Source of the DNA: Phialophora verrucosa | Lineage: Eukaryota; Ascomycota; Eurotiomycetes; Chaetothyriales; Herpotrichiellaceae | Length of the DNA: 64,000 nt | NCBI GenBank assembly: GCA_002099365.1 | Contig: MSED01000004.1 | Location: 2,790,001 to 2,854,000, forward strand | Direction of reading: 5' to 3' | Shown: in pieces, positions 34,619 through 45,438 of the stretch | Numbering within the stretch: position 1 is the stretch's first letter | How the letters are laid out: every line of letters starts with the position of its first letter | The notes under the pieces: generated by a model | Told to the model about the DNA's origin: nothing | The model's database searches: none | The model's input: only the letters and a program-made list of their open reading frames with translations | Made by a program: the position numbers and the translations under genes

Positions 34619-37006
34619 TCACCTAGAGACTTCCACTGTTTGTTTCTGCTGCGGTGGCTGTGGTGGCGAGTTCTGTGCAGCCTGAGCATTCCGACCCGCC
34701 TGTGCGCTAACAGATTGGTCTCCAGCACCATCATACCGCGCCGCGACCATCCCCGGCGTAATCGGTGTGGTCGGCGTCCCACTACCTTGTCTTGGATAAG
34801 CATATGCCGCCGGTTGTTGAGCTTGCTGGTTTTGGCCTTGTTGAGTCTGAGTTTGAGGCTGTTGCTGCCTCGGCGTATAATGCTGCGCCGTCCCATTGAC
34901 CAGTGGTTGAGGTTTCTGCGGACTAGCAGACCTCGCCAGTACCGCGGCGGTGTCCTGTGCACGCTGTTGATACCCTGGCTGAGTTGGTCTTTGAGCATAC
35001 CCAGCTGCTGGGGTTTGCGATTGTGACTGTTGCTGTGACGGCTGCAGCGGGGTATTATTCCCGTAACTACTATAGCCGTTTTGCACGGCGGGACGCTGGA
35101 ATTGTTGAATTGTGGGGCGGTTCGCTGAATACGTGTTTGAGGTGCTAACCGGAAAGGTGGAGGTTTGAGGGTATGTTGGTCGAGAAGCAGTGGGAGTTTG
35201 ATACGACGGGGTTGAGCGCATGCCGAATGCCGCAGTGGCGGGGACAGAGTTGCCATAATTTCTAACTCCTGGGTTGTAGGATATCGTGTTTGCCTGCACG
35301 GAGGAGTAGCTCGGTCGGACTGGTTGGGGAGTCACGGTCGGGCGAGCCACTGCTTGTGTTGTCTGCTGAACCATCTTCTGTTGCCGGCGAATGTAATCAT
35401 CCGGCTGTCCGGTACCGGGATAATCGGGTACCTCGACAATGAGCTTCGTGGAGATATTGAGATCGTCCAATTGATCACCGTTGAGTTTCGCGACAGCAAA
35501 GGGAGGTAGGGATGCAATCAATATGCTGAGCTGATCTCTGAGCATTTCAAAGGTCTCGTACTCGGGCGTCTCGGGCTTTCCTAGTCTGCCGGACACGAGG
35601 TGATCCAGGCTTCGATTTCTTTGGTAGGAGCTCAGTGTCTCGATCATCTCCGATACCTCTTCCAACAAGGTGTCGAGCTCCTTTTCTGTACCATCCGAAT
35701 TGACATCTTCTGATTCTTGTGGCTCGAAATTGGCAACTACATCGGCAAACTCATCACTCCCCTCAGCTTCTCCGTCTAACGGGGATGACTGTTGGTCTGT
35801 CGTTCTGAACAGTCTGGATAGTCTGTGCTCGCCGTTCTGGCTCCACCACTCTCGGCGCAGATCTTCCTGGGAGATTAGGGAATATGCATTGTCCGAGCTC
35901 GGCGCAAACGAAGAGTAGACAGAGCTGAACAACTCTTCCTCGCTCATCTCCTTGCCCTGGCGCACGTTGTTAGCCGCAAGTGCCGCTTTGAAGTCCGCGC
36001 TGCTGGAAGATTGTTGTACACTTTTCCGGTCCTGGTGAGATTGACGGTAAGAAAGGAATGAACCGGTCGGTAGTTTCGCGAACTTGTAGTCGTGTTTGTT
36101 CAGAGGAAGGTTCTCCGCCCGACTGGAGTTTGGGATGAAGTCGAGAGTATTACCTCTGACCACATCCTTTGCCGTATGCGGAAGGTCCAGGGGTTTGAGA
36201 CGACGGAGTGTGGCGAAGACTTTTTCAAACGTCCGTTTCTCCTGCTTCCTCAAGTCCTCCTCTTTCCCACCTAGGGCAGAGTAATCGGTGAGTTCGAACC
36301 CATTTGGCAGGCAGGTACCCATGACTTCTGATATGGTATCTGTTTCCACCTTTTCGGAAGCCTGCTGAACCTGAAGACCTGAAAACAAGACATGTGCAAC
36401 GCCGTTGACATTGCTTCTGAGAGAGAGGAACTGCTTTGGTTTCTGTTTCACCTCGTCCGCGTTTAGGGGTATTTCGCCATTCGATTCCGAGACTCCAGAC
36501 GATTTTGGATCATACTGCTCCAGTTCCTTCATTAATGTCGATAACTGTCCCTGCACACCGGTATCTGTTGTGCCATTCTGAGAAGCGGCGGACGCATCAT
36601 TCAGGATCGCGTCACGGACGCTTTTAACATCGTCTTTCAGAGCGTGCAAAGAATTGTAGCCGCCAGTCAAAATGCGATCCTCGATAGTATTGTTGGCGGA
36701 TTCTGACTTGACGAGGCGCGCCCGTTTCAGGTCTGGCACGTCGGACTTGGATTGAGGTAATGAGTATTTAAGAAGTGATGGAGTAGTATCATATCTACTT
36801 TTCAAGTTAGCTGCGCAACGAAGGTCGGGAACGCTATTCGACACGTACTTGCGAAGAAGTTGCAGGACATGTTGCAGGGTAGATTGCAGCGCAGCATTTT
36901 TTAGTCCTTCAACCTGGGGAGATACAGTGCGTTTCCGCTTGCCGAGATGCGACACCGAGTTCGAGACGGTGTCTTCGTGCTTCGAAACACCGTTGACGTC
37001 GGCCAT
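34619..37006 (-). CDS. probable Rsc58-like bromodomain-type chromatin subunit
   Basis: 777 aa from exons 36849-37006 and 34619-36794. The N-terminus has a nuclear-type basic motif (GKRKRTVSP). After it comes a helical block that looks like a degenerate bromodomain: RKYDTTPSLLKYSLP, then ILTGGYNSLHALKDDVKSV. A middle block, SSVYSSFAPSSDNAYSLIS...REWW, matches my memory of a conserved fungal family annotated as Rsc58/bromodomain-like. The last 230 residues are Gln/Pro/Ser-rich and disordered. The 54-nt intron (36795-36848, GTACGT, GCTAAC, AGTAG) is in frame without stops. Removal fuses LRK to YDTTPSLL; retention adds 18 residues. RSC membership is an inference. A Mediator-type or other chromatin-linked protein is the alternative. 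Confidence 0.5.
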   Translation of the reverse strand: MADVNGVSKHEDTVSNSVSHLGKRKRTVSPQVEGLKNAALQSTLQHVLQLLRKYVSNSVPDLRCAANLKSRYDTTPSLLKYSLPQSKSDVPDLKRARLVKSESANNTIEDRILTGGYNSLHALKDDVKSVRDAILNDASAASQNGTTDTGVQGQLSTLMKELEQYDPKSSGVSESNGEIPLNADEVKQKPKQFLSLRSNVNGVAHVLFSGLQVQQASEKVETDTISEVMGTCLPNGFELTDYSALGGKEEDLRKQEKRTFEKVFATLRRLKPLDLPHTAKDVVRGNTLDFIPNSSRAENLPLNKHDYKFAKLPTGSFLSYRQSHQDRKSVQQSSSSADFKAALAANNVRQGKEMSEEELFSSVYSSFAPSSDNAYSLISQEDLRREWWSQNGEHRLSRLFRTTDQQSSPLDGEAEGSDEFADVVANFEPQESEDVNSDGTEKELDTLLEEVSEMIETLSSYQRNRSLDHLVSGRLGKPETPEYETFEMLRDQLSILIASLPPFAVAKLNGDQLDDLNISTKLIVEVPDYPGTGQPDDYIRRQQKMVQQTTQAVARPTVTPQPVRPSYSSVQANTISYNPGVRNYGNSVPATAAFGMRSTPSYQTPTASRPTYPQTSTFPVSTSNTYSANRPTIQQFQRPAVQNGYSSYGNNTPLQPSQQQSQSQTPAAGYAQRPTQPGYQQRAQDTAAVLARSASPQKPQPLVNGTAQHYTPRQQQPQTQTQQGQNQQAQQPAAYAYPRQGSGTPTTPITPGMVAARYDGAGDQSVSAQAGRNAQAAQNSPPQPPQQKQTVEVSR

Positions 37007-38033
37007 GGCGATATTTTAGGAGATCGTTGGATGGCCTTTGACAATAATCGTAGATGGAGCAGGGTTGCGGAGCGAGCTAAGACAACTGCATCTGTGTCAA
37101 TAGCTGGATTGGTCCCCCAACATCTCTTCAATCAACACTCGCGGAAAACGCGTAGAAATGCCGTCTGTATGCTGTAAAGCTGCAATGGAACGATGAAGAC
37201 GGGAGAATAACGAGAGAGTAAAGGGATAAAGTCAGATTGCCTCCTGGCCCTGAGTCATGCAACTGCGCGGTGAGGAATTTTGAACAATGAATGAGTGGAC
37301 GGTGTACAAGGCGTTGGCGAAAGAGGCCAGGGCCGGCAGTGTTATTCCGAGAGGAGTAGAACTGGTCGAACTGGCCGATTGCGATCAGTTTTGGATGTTT
37401 GAAGAGATGCGATGCGAACCTCGTGAAGGTTGCGTCGTCTATTGCTCCGCCGCACAACGACCGGGTGCATCTACGGTGGATCAGAGAATGCGGGAGATCA
37501 CTGCACGTGATCCAAGCCCGATTCCCAGCGCTTGCACGCTCCGAGATTCACAACTGAGATCCCCATACAATCGGCAGATCATGCAAACGCTGGCGCACTC
37601 GCCTGGTACATTCACTTTCCATTGTGGAATGGATCGGCCTCGATTCGATGTATGATCCCAAGGAAAGAAAGCACTCAGAGTCAGAGGCATACGTGAGAGG
37701 CACATTGTGATCACAACCAACCTATTTTCCTTGGTTCTTTGGTTGTCTGCTTCACCCTTGCAGTTCAAGATCCAGTGGTTGCTGCCGTCCCAGCCGTCAA
37801 GCTTGTTCAACTCCAGACCAGATGTGTTTCTGCTTGCGCATGCGCTGGTGACTTTGCTATCATTGGGCTCGCCGTCCCTCGTCGTGTTTTCTTCTAATCT
37901 TGTCCGGTATTTGCAGATTGAGGATTGTTGGGAGGGGTCAGCCCAGTTGATTGCCCTTGATACTCATGTCATTCGGCACAGGCAGCCCCAAGGCGTCTGA
38001 ACAGTTCAGAGAGCGCTTGGTCTCAAGGTCATT
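37007..38033. promoter_or_regulatory. divergent promoter region (Rsc58-like / histidine kinase)
   Basis: 1.03 kb between two genes that diverge, so both promoters must lie here. The plus-strand ORF 37287-37655 shows no motif. I could not identify specific factor sites. Confidence 0.5.
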
Positions 38034-41000
38034 ATGCCTGCCCACTTGAAATCGCAAGTCCCGTCCTTGTCTAATACCCGCCACCGGCCTGCAGGTATTT
38101 CTCTGCTATCACTGATCTTGCGCGACCGAACCCACACCTCGACATAACAGAACCGAGCGCCCGTCGCGCCGTCAATTTCGCCCCGAGACCCTCCACCGAC
38201 ACTGCCCTCAAAGCTTTTGCCCAATTACTTCTCCTTCGTCTCAATGCCTCCCACGCTTTGATCTCTCTCATCGACTCGACTCAACAATATGTTTTAGCAG
38301 AAGCCGCAAGGTCGTCGACCGGCCAGTCGGGCTCTGCGTCCAGGGACATCAACGGACTCTGGATTGGCAGTGTCATCTTGCCTAGAGAGAGGGGTTTTTG
38401 CTCAGTGGTCCTGCCCAACACCTCGGAATCAGCATCATATGAAAAGCAGCATCGCGATGTCGATCCAGACATGGTGGTCATCAGCGACTTGAGGGAAGAT
38501 GCGCGATTCTGCGACCGTCCGTTTGTGACGGAGGACCCGCAGATGCGCTGGTATGCCGGTGCTCCTATTCGATCCTCTGACGGCGTAAAAGTTGGTGCTG
38601 TTTGTGTTTTCGACGTCGACACTAGGCCGGACCTTTCGAGAGAAGAACAAGTAATCTTGTGCGACACCGCCAAAACTGTCATGAACCATCTTGAGGCTGT
38701 CAGAATCCGGGCGGAACACCAGCGGCGAGATAGACTCATTGAAGGTTTGCAGGCATTTGTGAGCGGTCTGTCTGGACTGACAAGCCAGTTGACCGACGCC
38801 GCCGATATACACCATGCAGACAGCGACCTCCCTGCTCCGCTCGTGAGTCGTGGAAGTGATGTCGGTGAGGCGAGGCATTTGACATCGTGGGAGGCAGCGC
38901 TTCCTTCTGGATGTAAGTCGATGTTCAGTCGGGCAGCGAATATTATACGGGCTGCTGGCGGCTACGATGGTAGCGTCTTTTTCTACATTCCCTCTGTCGA
39001 CTCGTCTCACAAGTACAGACCACGCCAGGAACGAATGGATGACCCTGTACGGCCTGGGAAACGCCGATATCCAATGTCAGTCAGTTCCACATCCTCGAGC
39101 GCAACGGAGGAGTCACCTGACGCTACAGAGGCCCAGCTCGACCAGGAGCCCTCCAGCGGTGATGAGACTGGCTCGTATACAATCTGCCCTATATTGGGTC
39201 TCTCCCTAAGTGAAGCCAGGGACCAGATCCAAGTCAGAAATCAGCACCAGTTTCCTCGATTCCTAGTACGTGATATGCGGAGTCTCTTAGGACCTCGACC
39301 CCGGGGACGAGTGTACTTATTGGATAGCCTCAGTACAGCCTTGCCAGACGATACGTCAAGTTCGGGCTCTGGAGCAGACATTCGAGGGCGCGATCAACGC
39401 GACACGACGGGTTCCACAACTCCCCACCCTGAGGACCGGCACAAGAGACGCAGAGCAGCCCAAGTCAAGGCGTTGCTCAAGCTTGAACCTAAGGCTAGGG
39501 CATTTGTCTGTCTTCCTGTTTGGGACTATAATCGAAAGCGATGGTTCGCATTCAATGTTTGCTGGATTTTGAAGCCCCAACGGGATCCCGCGACCGATCA
39601 AGACTTGAAATTTTTACAGGTTTTCAGCAACAGCATCACAAATACCCTGGCGCATCTTGACTCTCTCGATGAAAGCCGAGCTAAGGATTCCTTCGTGTCT
39701 TCGGTATCGCATGAGCTACGATCACCGCTCCACGGCATCCTTGGGGCGACCAACTTCTTGTACGACAGCACGATGGGGCGCTTCCAGCGCGAAATGGTGG
39801 ACACCATCACAAGTTGTGGACGTACTTTGTTGGACTCCCTAGAGCATGTCATGGACTTTGCCAAAATCAACAATTTCTCCAAAGTCAATAGCTACAACGT
39901 TTCTAGGACAACGTCACCAAGGAAGCGGATTATGGAGTCGCGAAGGAAGAGGGCATTGGCAACGTCAAGCCTCACATCATCTGTCGACATGAGCTCGGTC
40001 ATTGAGGAGGTCGTGGAAGTTGTCGTACTGGGATTTACAGTTCAGCATGATTTCCTCCACTCGGAAGACGCGATTGCAGGGGTCGGAGTCCAGATTCCGA
40101 ATTTCACCACAAAACCACAAGAACTATCGAAGAGCAACAGGACCGAATCAACCCGCGGCCGGGTTCGTCTGTGTCTAGATCTGCCCGCTGGCAATTCCCA
40201 TTTCGAAACACAACCAGGCGCGTGGAGAAGGATCATTATGAATCTGGTGGGCAACGCCCTGAAATACACAGACGAGGGCTTCATCAGCATTTCGTTACGC
40301 GTGCAGGATGCCGAACTTGGTGTGGAAGATCGGCAATCAGACGATTCCGACAAGCCGAATGATGGTGCTGCTCTATTTCTAACGGTCTGTGACACAGGCA
40401 TCGGAATGTCCAATAAATTCATGCAGAACCGTATCTTCAAAGCATTTTCACAGGAAGATCCGTTGGCGGTTGGAACTGGGCTTGGTCTCAGCATTGTGGA
40501 CCAGGTGGTCAACTCCATGGGCGGCCCCATCGAGGTTGCGAGTGCGAAGGGCCTCGGATCAACGTTCGGCGTCCACCTAATATTGAAAAGGGCCGAGTTG
40601 AAGTCGGCGCAGAATGTGAGAACGGACCTTATCAATTCCGTCGCCAACCGCTTGAAAGGCCTTCGGATCTGCATTCTTGAAGATGTCAATTCGAAAGGTT
40701 CGCAAAAGAACACCGAAAGTATGTTGAGGGCTGAGGGGCAATTTTCACGGAGTCTCATCCGAACTCTCAAGGAATGGTTCGGTATAGACGTCTTGACTGC
40801 TTCTGATTGGACGGCGAAGTCTGCAGATTTGGTTATATGCTTGGAGCCATCTTTCCGCCAGCTCCAGTCAGTGCGCTCGTTATCTGCTGGGCAATTGACG
40901 CCTCCGGTGTTGTTTATCGCACACGACGCACTTGAGTCGGCTGTATTACGGGTTGATTCTCGTGTCACGAGCCCAGAATCGTTCGTCGAGATAACCTACC

Positions 41001-41827
41001 AACTGTAAGTCACCCTCTTGAAATTTCTCGTTCAACTCATGGTGATGCTGACACCTGCAATGCAGGCTCGGTCCCCGTAAACTGGCCGCGGCATTGCTTC
41101 ACTGCCTGGACCAGGCGCAGGTGGACGCTCAGAGCAGCTCGGCGGACTCGCTCGGCCCCAAGGACTCACATTCTCATCCTCGAACTTACTCGCAGGACGC
41201 AAGCGCGGTACCCAATCTGAACTCGCCGTCTGATACGCCTAATGGCAGGACACTGCCAAGAGAGTTTCCGCAACTATTGAACGTGAATACAGCGACGGGA
41301 GAACGCAGCTCTGTGCTCTGCGTGGATGACAATCCACTTAACCTCAGGGTAAGTACCACTCGAGACCCAGCGTGACACATGCTGATGTCTTCCAACAGCT
41401 CCTCACCACCTTTGTAGAGAGGCGGAGTCTACCGTTCGAGCAGGCGGTCAACGGACAAGACGCCGTCGATATGTACATTGCAGCACCAGCCTCATTTCGT
41501 TGCGTGTTGATGGGTGCGTTCTCCAGATCCGTGGGTTTGCTTGTCGATCTACGCTTACCCGCGATTTTAGACATATCAATGCCCGTCATGGATGGTATGA
41601 CAGCAACTCGACTTATTAGACAGTACGAGTCCCAAAACTCCCTACCTCGTGTTCCGATCTTTGCTTTGACAGGCCTCGCATCCGCTGCGGCCAAGAACGA
41701 AGCTCTGGAATCTGGCATTGACCATCTCATAATTAAACCGGTCCCCTTCGATGAACTCGCCGAGATTTTGATGCTATCAAAAGCTCCGCTTACGACCCAT
41801 GACAGCGATTCTTACAGGCAAAACTAA
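38034..41827 (+). CDS. GAF-domain hybrid histidine kinase
   Basis: Two-component phosphorelay sensor, 1189 aa, from five exons: 38034-38094, 38151-41004, 41066-41348, 41399-41513 and 41571-41827; phases agree throughout. The start at 38034 is inferred because the small first exon joins in frame to AVNFAPRPSTDTALKAFAQL, which opens the family's GAF region. GAF covers about residues 45-200 (ISLIDSTQQYVLAEAAR, WYAGAPIRSSDGVKVGAVCVFD). The kinase part has the H-box SHELRSPLHG (His near 540), N-box MNLVGNALKYTDEG (about 717), and the G boxes DTGIGMS and GTGLGLSIV. The receiver has LCVDDNPLNLR, the phospho-acceptor Asp in MDISMPVMDG (residue 1105), TGLA and IKPV. No HPt is present, so phosphate would pass to a separate Ypd1. 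No transmembrane helix is seen, so it is probably cytosolic. Confidence 0.92.
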
Positions 41828-42450
41828 TCACATCCTAGCGCATGGTAAGTAATTCGTTTCATGGAAGCATGGCGTAAATTGGCCTCCAAAAGCAAGCAGT
41901 AACTTTCAGCCTCACAACCTCGTCGCTTGGTCAAGGAGGATCCCAAGCTGGGCACTGGAGGGCGTGTCGTTGCTACTGCCGGGGCTCGACATGCTTGGAG
42001 GGCAAACTCGAAAAGAATCCCCCTCGCTCCGACTCGAATGCAGATTGCGTGGATAGTGTCCTTCTGCGGCTGAGGGGCTGTCGTAGACCGGACAGCGCTA
42101 GGGACGTTGGAAGAGCCCATCTACGGCGTATCGTGACAGCTCGTAGAGCTTGTTACCACCTCGCTACCAACCATCAAGGATAGGGGTGGATAGATAATTG
42201 CGCGTGCCAAGAAGCTGCATTATGAGCAACAGTGCGTCTCCGTACTATCTGCGAGAGTGTCGTTAGATTTCCTTCCTCGATCAAGCGCTGCCACATGCAA
42301 CAGAGAGAGAAATAGCAACCTCATCTGATACCACCTGCATCCGCCCTGTTGTTTGAAGCTCTATGAACTGACCCGATCATTCCATTATCAGGCCTTCACC
42401 CCGCCCACCACCACCGACGCTCAATAGCTTCTCTACTGAAGCATCAATGG
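41828..42450. other. intergenic: kinase 3' flank and promoter of mitochondrial gene
   Basis: 623 bases with no gene. A 39-codon upstream frame starts at 42447, four bases before the next gene's ATG, and overlaps it out of frame. Confidence 0.45.
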
Positions 42451-45438
42451 ATGCTCAGCGTTCGTCGCGCTCTCGTCTCCGTCAACCACGGTCCTCGACC
42501 GTTACCTCGATACTCCAGACCTTTGACGGGATTAATCCAACGTCAACGTCGAGGCCGACATGACGACAGTCAGTCGAAAACTGCGACACTTGCTCCTCCG
42601 ACACCACGTGCGCCGCAATTCCTAGCCGACCAGCAGGCCCTCTTCTCGACCGAGTTCTCCGAGTTCGTCACGCGCACTGAGCCAGCACATCATGTCGTCT
42701 CAGATGTCCATAAGGAAGCGAATGACAAGATCGGTTCATGGTGGATGGACGCCGATCAGGTTGCGAAACATGGAGACTCACGCAGTTCATTTGAGGAAGA
42801 GTCTGTTCAGCAGTCTTCATTCCGCAAAACGGTGGAACAGAAGCTGTCAATCTTCCTGCCCTCGCACGCCAGGCCCAACAAGACTGACCTCTCTTCCACC
42901 AATCCTTTATGGTGGGAGGTCAGCGCCGAAGCCACCGCCGAGTCATCGACCGTCGTGTTCAGGCACAACACAGGCTTGCGCAGACTGCTGGTCGAATACC
43001 TCGAGCACGTTGAGCCCCATCTTCAAGAAAGGTCCGATGAAGCAACACTTCTCTCCGGTCTGAAGTCTACCTTCTGTGATCACGCCCTGAAACTTTTGGA
43101 AGAAACCGGCCACGATGTCACCGCCGTTGCGAGTTGGGCATGGGTCTTTTCCTCGCAAAATCTGGATCTCGCCTTTGCTAGATATGTCACCCTGGCTGCC
43201 GAGACGCGCAAGTCTGGCCATGGGCGGATACCTAAGTTTGTGCCTTTACAGCTTCTACGTGCCGAAGAAGTCAGCGCCTCGTCTCTGAAGGCATTCATTA
43301 AGAGTATCCTTGCCGACCTGCAGCTATGTTTGAAAGCCGAAGAATACATTGGCTGGAACTGGGTGACACGAGTCTGCTTAGTAGTCCGACTTCTTCGGCA
43401 TGCGCGGCGGGTTGCACCTGAGTCCTTCGAGGATATCAGCTTGATCGTCAAGCACCTGTTCTCCGACTACTATGCGGTTCATTCTCGAGCGCTTGGGAGG
43501 TCCGAGTTGCAACGCTTGTCTCACATCTTCAACCGCTTTCTTTCACTAATTTCTTTCACACCCTTGAGGACACCCTTCAACGCGTATCTTTTTCAGCAGA
43601 ACGCCCAATTGACCCTGGTTCGCCTGATGTTTGCGTCCAAACCACAAATCCCAATAACCCGAGAGGGTTACCGTGCTTTGGTCGCGGTCCAGCTACTGCA
43701 TCGCAAGACTACACACGAACGCACTTGGGCTAAAGCAAAATCCCTATCATGGCCCCCGTGGCGGCAAATCAACCTAGGAATCGAACAAGACCTTGAGTAC
43801 CCAGGCAAACAGAGTCGTGTCATGAAATTGCTACGCAGAATGCAAGAGGCCGGATACACTCTTGGTGACTGGGAGAAAAGCGCAGCTGTTCTGGCGGGAT
43901 GGGATACAGATAATAGCCCGACCATTCAAACCCGGGCAATATTGATGCGGCAACAGCGTCCCTGGCTCCTTCAGCAGAAACAGCAGGTCAGCGACGGAAC
44001 TACGTCCAAAGATGCACCTGAAGTGTGGGCGGCACGCATTCAAGCGACAAGAACAATTCGAGAGGCTTGGGCGTCCTTTCGCTCTTATGACCTGGCTGTC
44101 GGAACTTCTCAGCCGCACTATCGGCCGTACTTCGCCATGTTGGATAAGCTACTTGCGTCTACGGTCCAGCCGGCTTCAATATTAGCATGGAAATACCTGC
44201 CAGGCGATATCAAAGAAGCCTTCGAAGTCTCAGGAAACCCTCGCGATGTGGTCTACGTTGACTCCGAGGTTCCGTCCGCAGACGAATTTTACCAAGCCAT
44301 GTTACGCGCAGGCATCAAACCGGGGGGTAATCTCATGGCCAGTTTGCTGAAGCATAGTCCCAATGCCGAGGCTGGATTTGCCTATATACGGGACAGCGGC
44401 TGGGACGAGGTGACCAAGGACGTCCTCCGGCATGCTGAGAAGTATCCAGTCTCTGTCATTCGCCACACTTTGAAGAGGCTTCCGCTTAATACCTTGGCCG
44501 CTTTCACTTCGCTTCTTTGTAGGGGTGGACCAGAAGATGCACTGATCTTTCGTGCTATCGGGTACCCCGACGCCAACACCGGAGAATTAATCTGCAGAGA
44601 CGATTCCAACGTCCCTGCGATGACATACGCGTCGCAGCTGTTGACGGCAGCAGGAATAATTGACATTCGAGTGTGGAATGCGCTTCTCGAAGGAGCGTCT
44701 GTCGGCGTAGCGAAGTATCTCAACACCAAGGGCGTGGGGTTCAGAAACGCAGTGTGGCGCCGCCTTAGGTTGATCCTCTGGCCCGAACAGGCGTCCCTCA
44801 CCCTTCAAACCGACTTGGACACTTTCCGGGTTCAGGCGAAGATACTGCACCTGATGTTGCGGTACGTGAACACGCGAATAGAGCCCAAAGACATTGGGTC
44901 ACTCGCCAAGACGACGTTTGTTCGAGCGTTATATGGTGGCACTTCGAAGACCTTCCTGCCTTCATGTGACCAGGCTCTTCTTGTCGTGCCCAAGGTTGAC
45001 GATCTAATGCTTATGGTGAGGGTGTTGGTGTCTGTTCACGATACGCGGGGAATGGTGGCTCTGGTGAAATGGATCGACGAGCATGCAGGTACATTGGAGG
45101 CACGGCCGAGGGAGCCTGATTTTGATGATCAGGACAGTGTAGCACGATCCGGCGACGGCGTGACACATTCACTGCGCGACGTACTTTCCGCAATTCGGCT
45201 CTTCCTTGGAGGTCTAGAAAATCCTTTCGAGGGGGAAGAGGACCTTGCGGGATTTGTCTCCCCTCTCCCGCACGAGCCACGCGTGAGGACAGAAGCTGAG
45301 AGGCACTGCCGAAAAGTGGGTTGGCCGTCAGATGAGGAGGTTGCCGTGTTCTTCGCCCATAACACTGCTTGGGTGGAAAGAGTGAGACGTGCAGCAGACA
45401 TCATGGCGCAGAGGAAATTGGGTAGCAGAAAAACATAG
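42451..45438 (+). CDS. large conserved-looking protein, probably mitochondrial
   Basis: A single 995-codon frame. The first 40 residues are rich in Arg, Ser, Leu and Pro with almost no acidic residue (MLSVRRALVSVNHGPRPLPR...), a typical matrix-targeting presequence. The rest is soluble and mostly helical, without transmembrane segments, and has repeated amphipathic helix pairs (AWVFSSQNLDLAFARYV, AFIKSILADLQLCLK, MLRAGIKPGGNLMASLLK). The last phrase looks like a pentatricopeptide-type turn, so a helical-repeat RNA-binding or translation factor is possible. I do not recognise the family. No intron is needed. An out-of-frame ATG lies four bases upstream, so the start is somewhat uncertain. Confidence 0.8.
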   Translation: MLSVRRALVSVNHGPRPLPRYSRPLTGLIQRQRRGRHDDSQSKTATLAPPTPRAPQFLADQQALFSTEFSEFVTRTEPAHHVVSDVHKEANDKIGSWWMDADQVAKHGDSRSSFEEESVQQSSFRKTVEQKLSIFLPSHARPNKTDLSSTNPLWWEVSAEATAESSTVVFRHNTGLRRLLVEYLEHVEPHLQERSDEATLLSGLKSTFCDHALKLLEETGHDVTAVASWAWVFSSQNLDLAFARYVTLAAETRKSGHGRIPKFVPLQLLRAEEVSASSLKAFIKSILADLQLCLKAEEYIGWNWVTRVCLVVRLLRHARRVAPESFEDISLIVKHLFSDYYAVHSRALGRSELQRLSHIFNRFLSLISFTPLRTPFNAYLFQQNAQLTLVRLMFASKPQIPITREGYRALVAVQLLHRKTTHERTWAKAKSLSWPPWRQINLGIEQDLEYPGKQSRVMKLLRRMQEAGYTLGDWEKSAAVLAGWDTDNSPTIQTRAILMRQQRPWLLQQKQQVSDGTTSKDAPEVWAARIQATRTIREAWASFRSYDLAVGTSQPHYRPYFAMLDKLLASTVQPASILAWKYLPGDIKEAFEVSGNPRDVVYVDSEVPSADEFYQAMLRAGIKPGGNLMASLLKHSPNAEAGFAYIRDSGWDEVTKDVLRHAEKYPVSVIRHTLKRLPLNTLAAFTSLLCRGGPEDALIFRAIGYPDANTGELICRDDSNVPAMTYASQLLTAAGIIDIRVWNALLEGASVGVAKYLNTKGVGFRNAVWRRLRLILWPEQASLTLQTDLDTFRVQAKILHLMLRYVNTRIEPKDIGSLAKTTFVRALYGGTSKTFLPSCDQALLVVPKVDDLMLMVRVLVSVHDTRGMVALVKWIDEHAGTLEARPREPDFDDQDSVARSGDGVTHSLRDVLSAIRLFLGGLENPFEGEEDLAGFVSPLPHEPRVRTEAERHCRKVGWPSDEEVAVFFAHNTAWVERVRRAADIMAQRKLGSRKT

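Noticed and set aside
34258..35256. 332-aa ORF on minus
   Set aside because: Alternative frame of the Gln-rich tail of the Rsc58-like gene; low-complexity DNA keeps several frames open.
37287..37655. 122-aa ORF on plus in a divergent promoter
   Set aside because: No motif or homology recognised; lies where two promoters must be.
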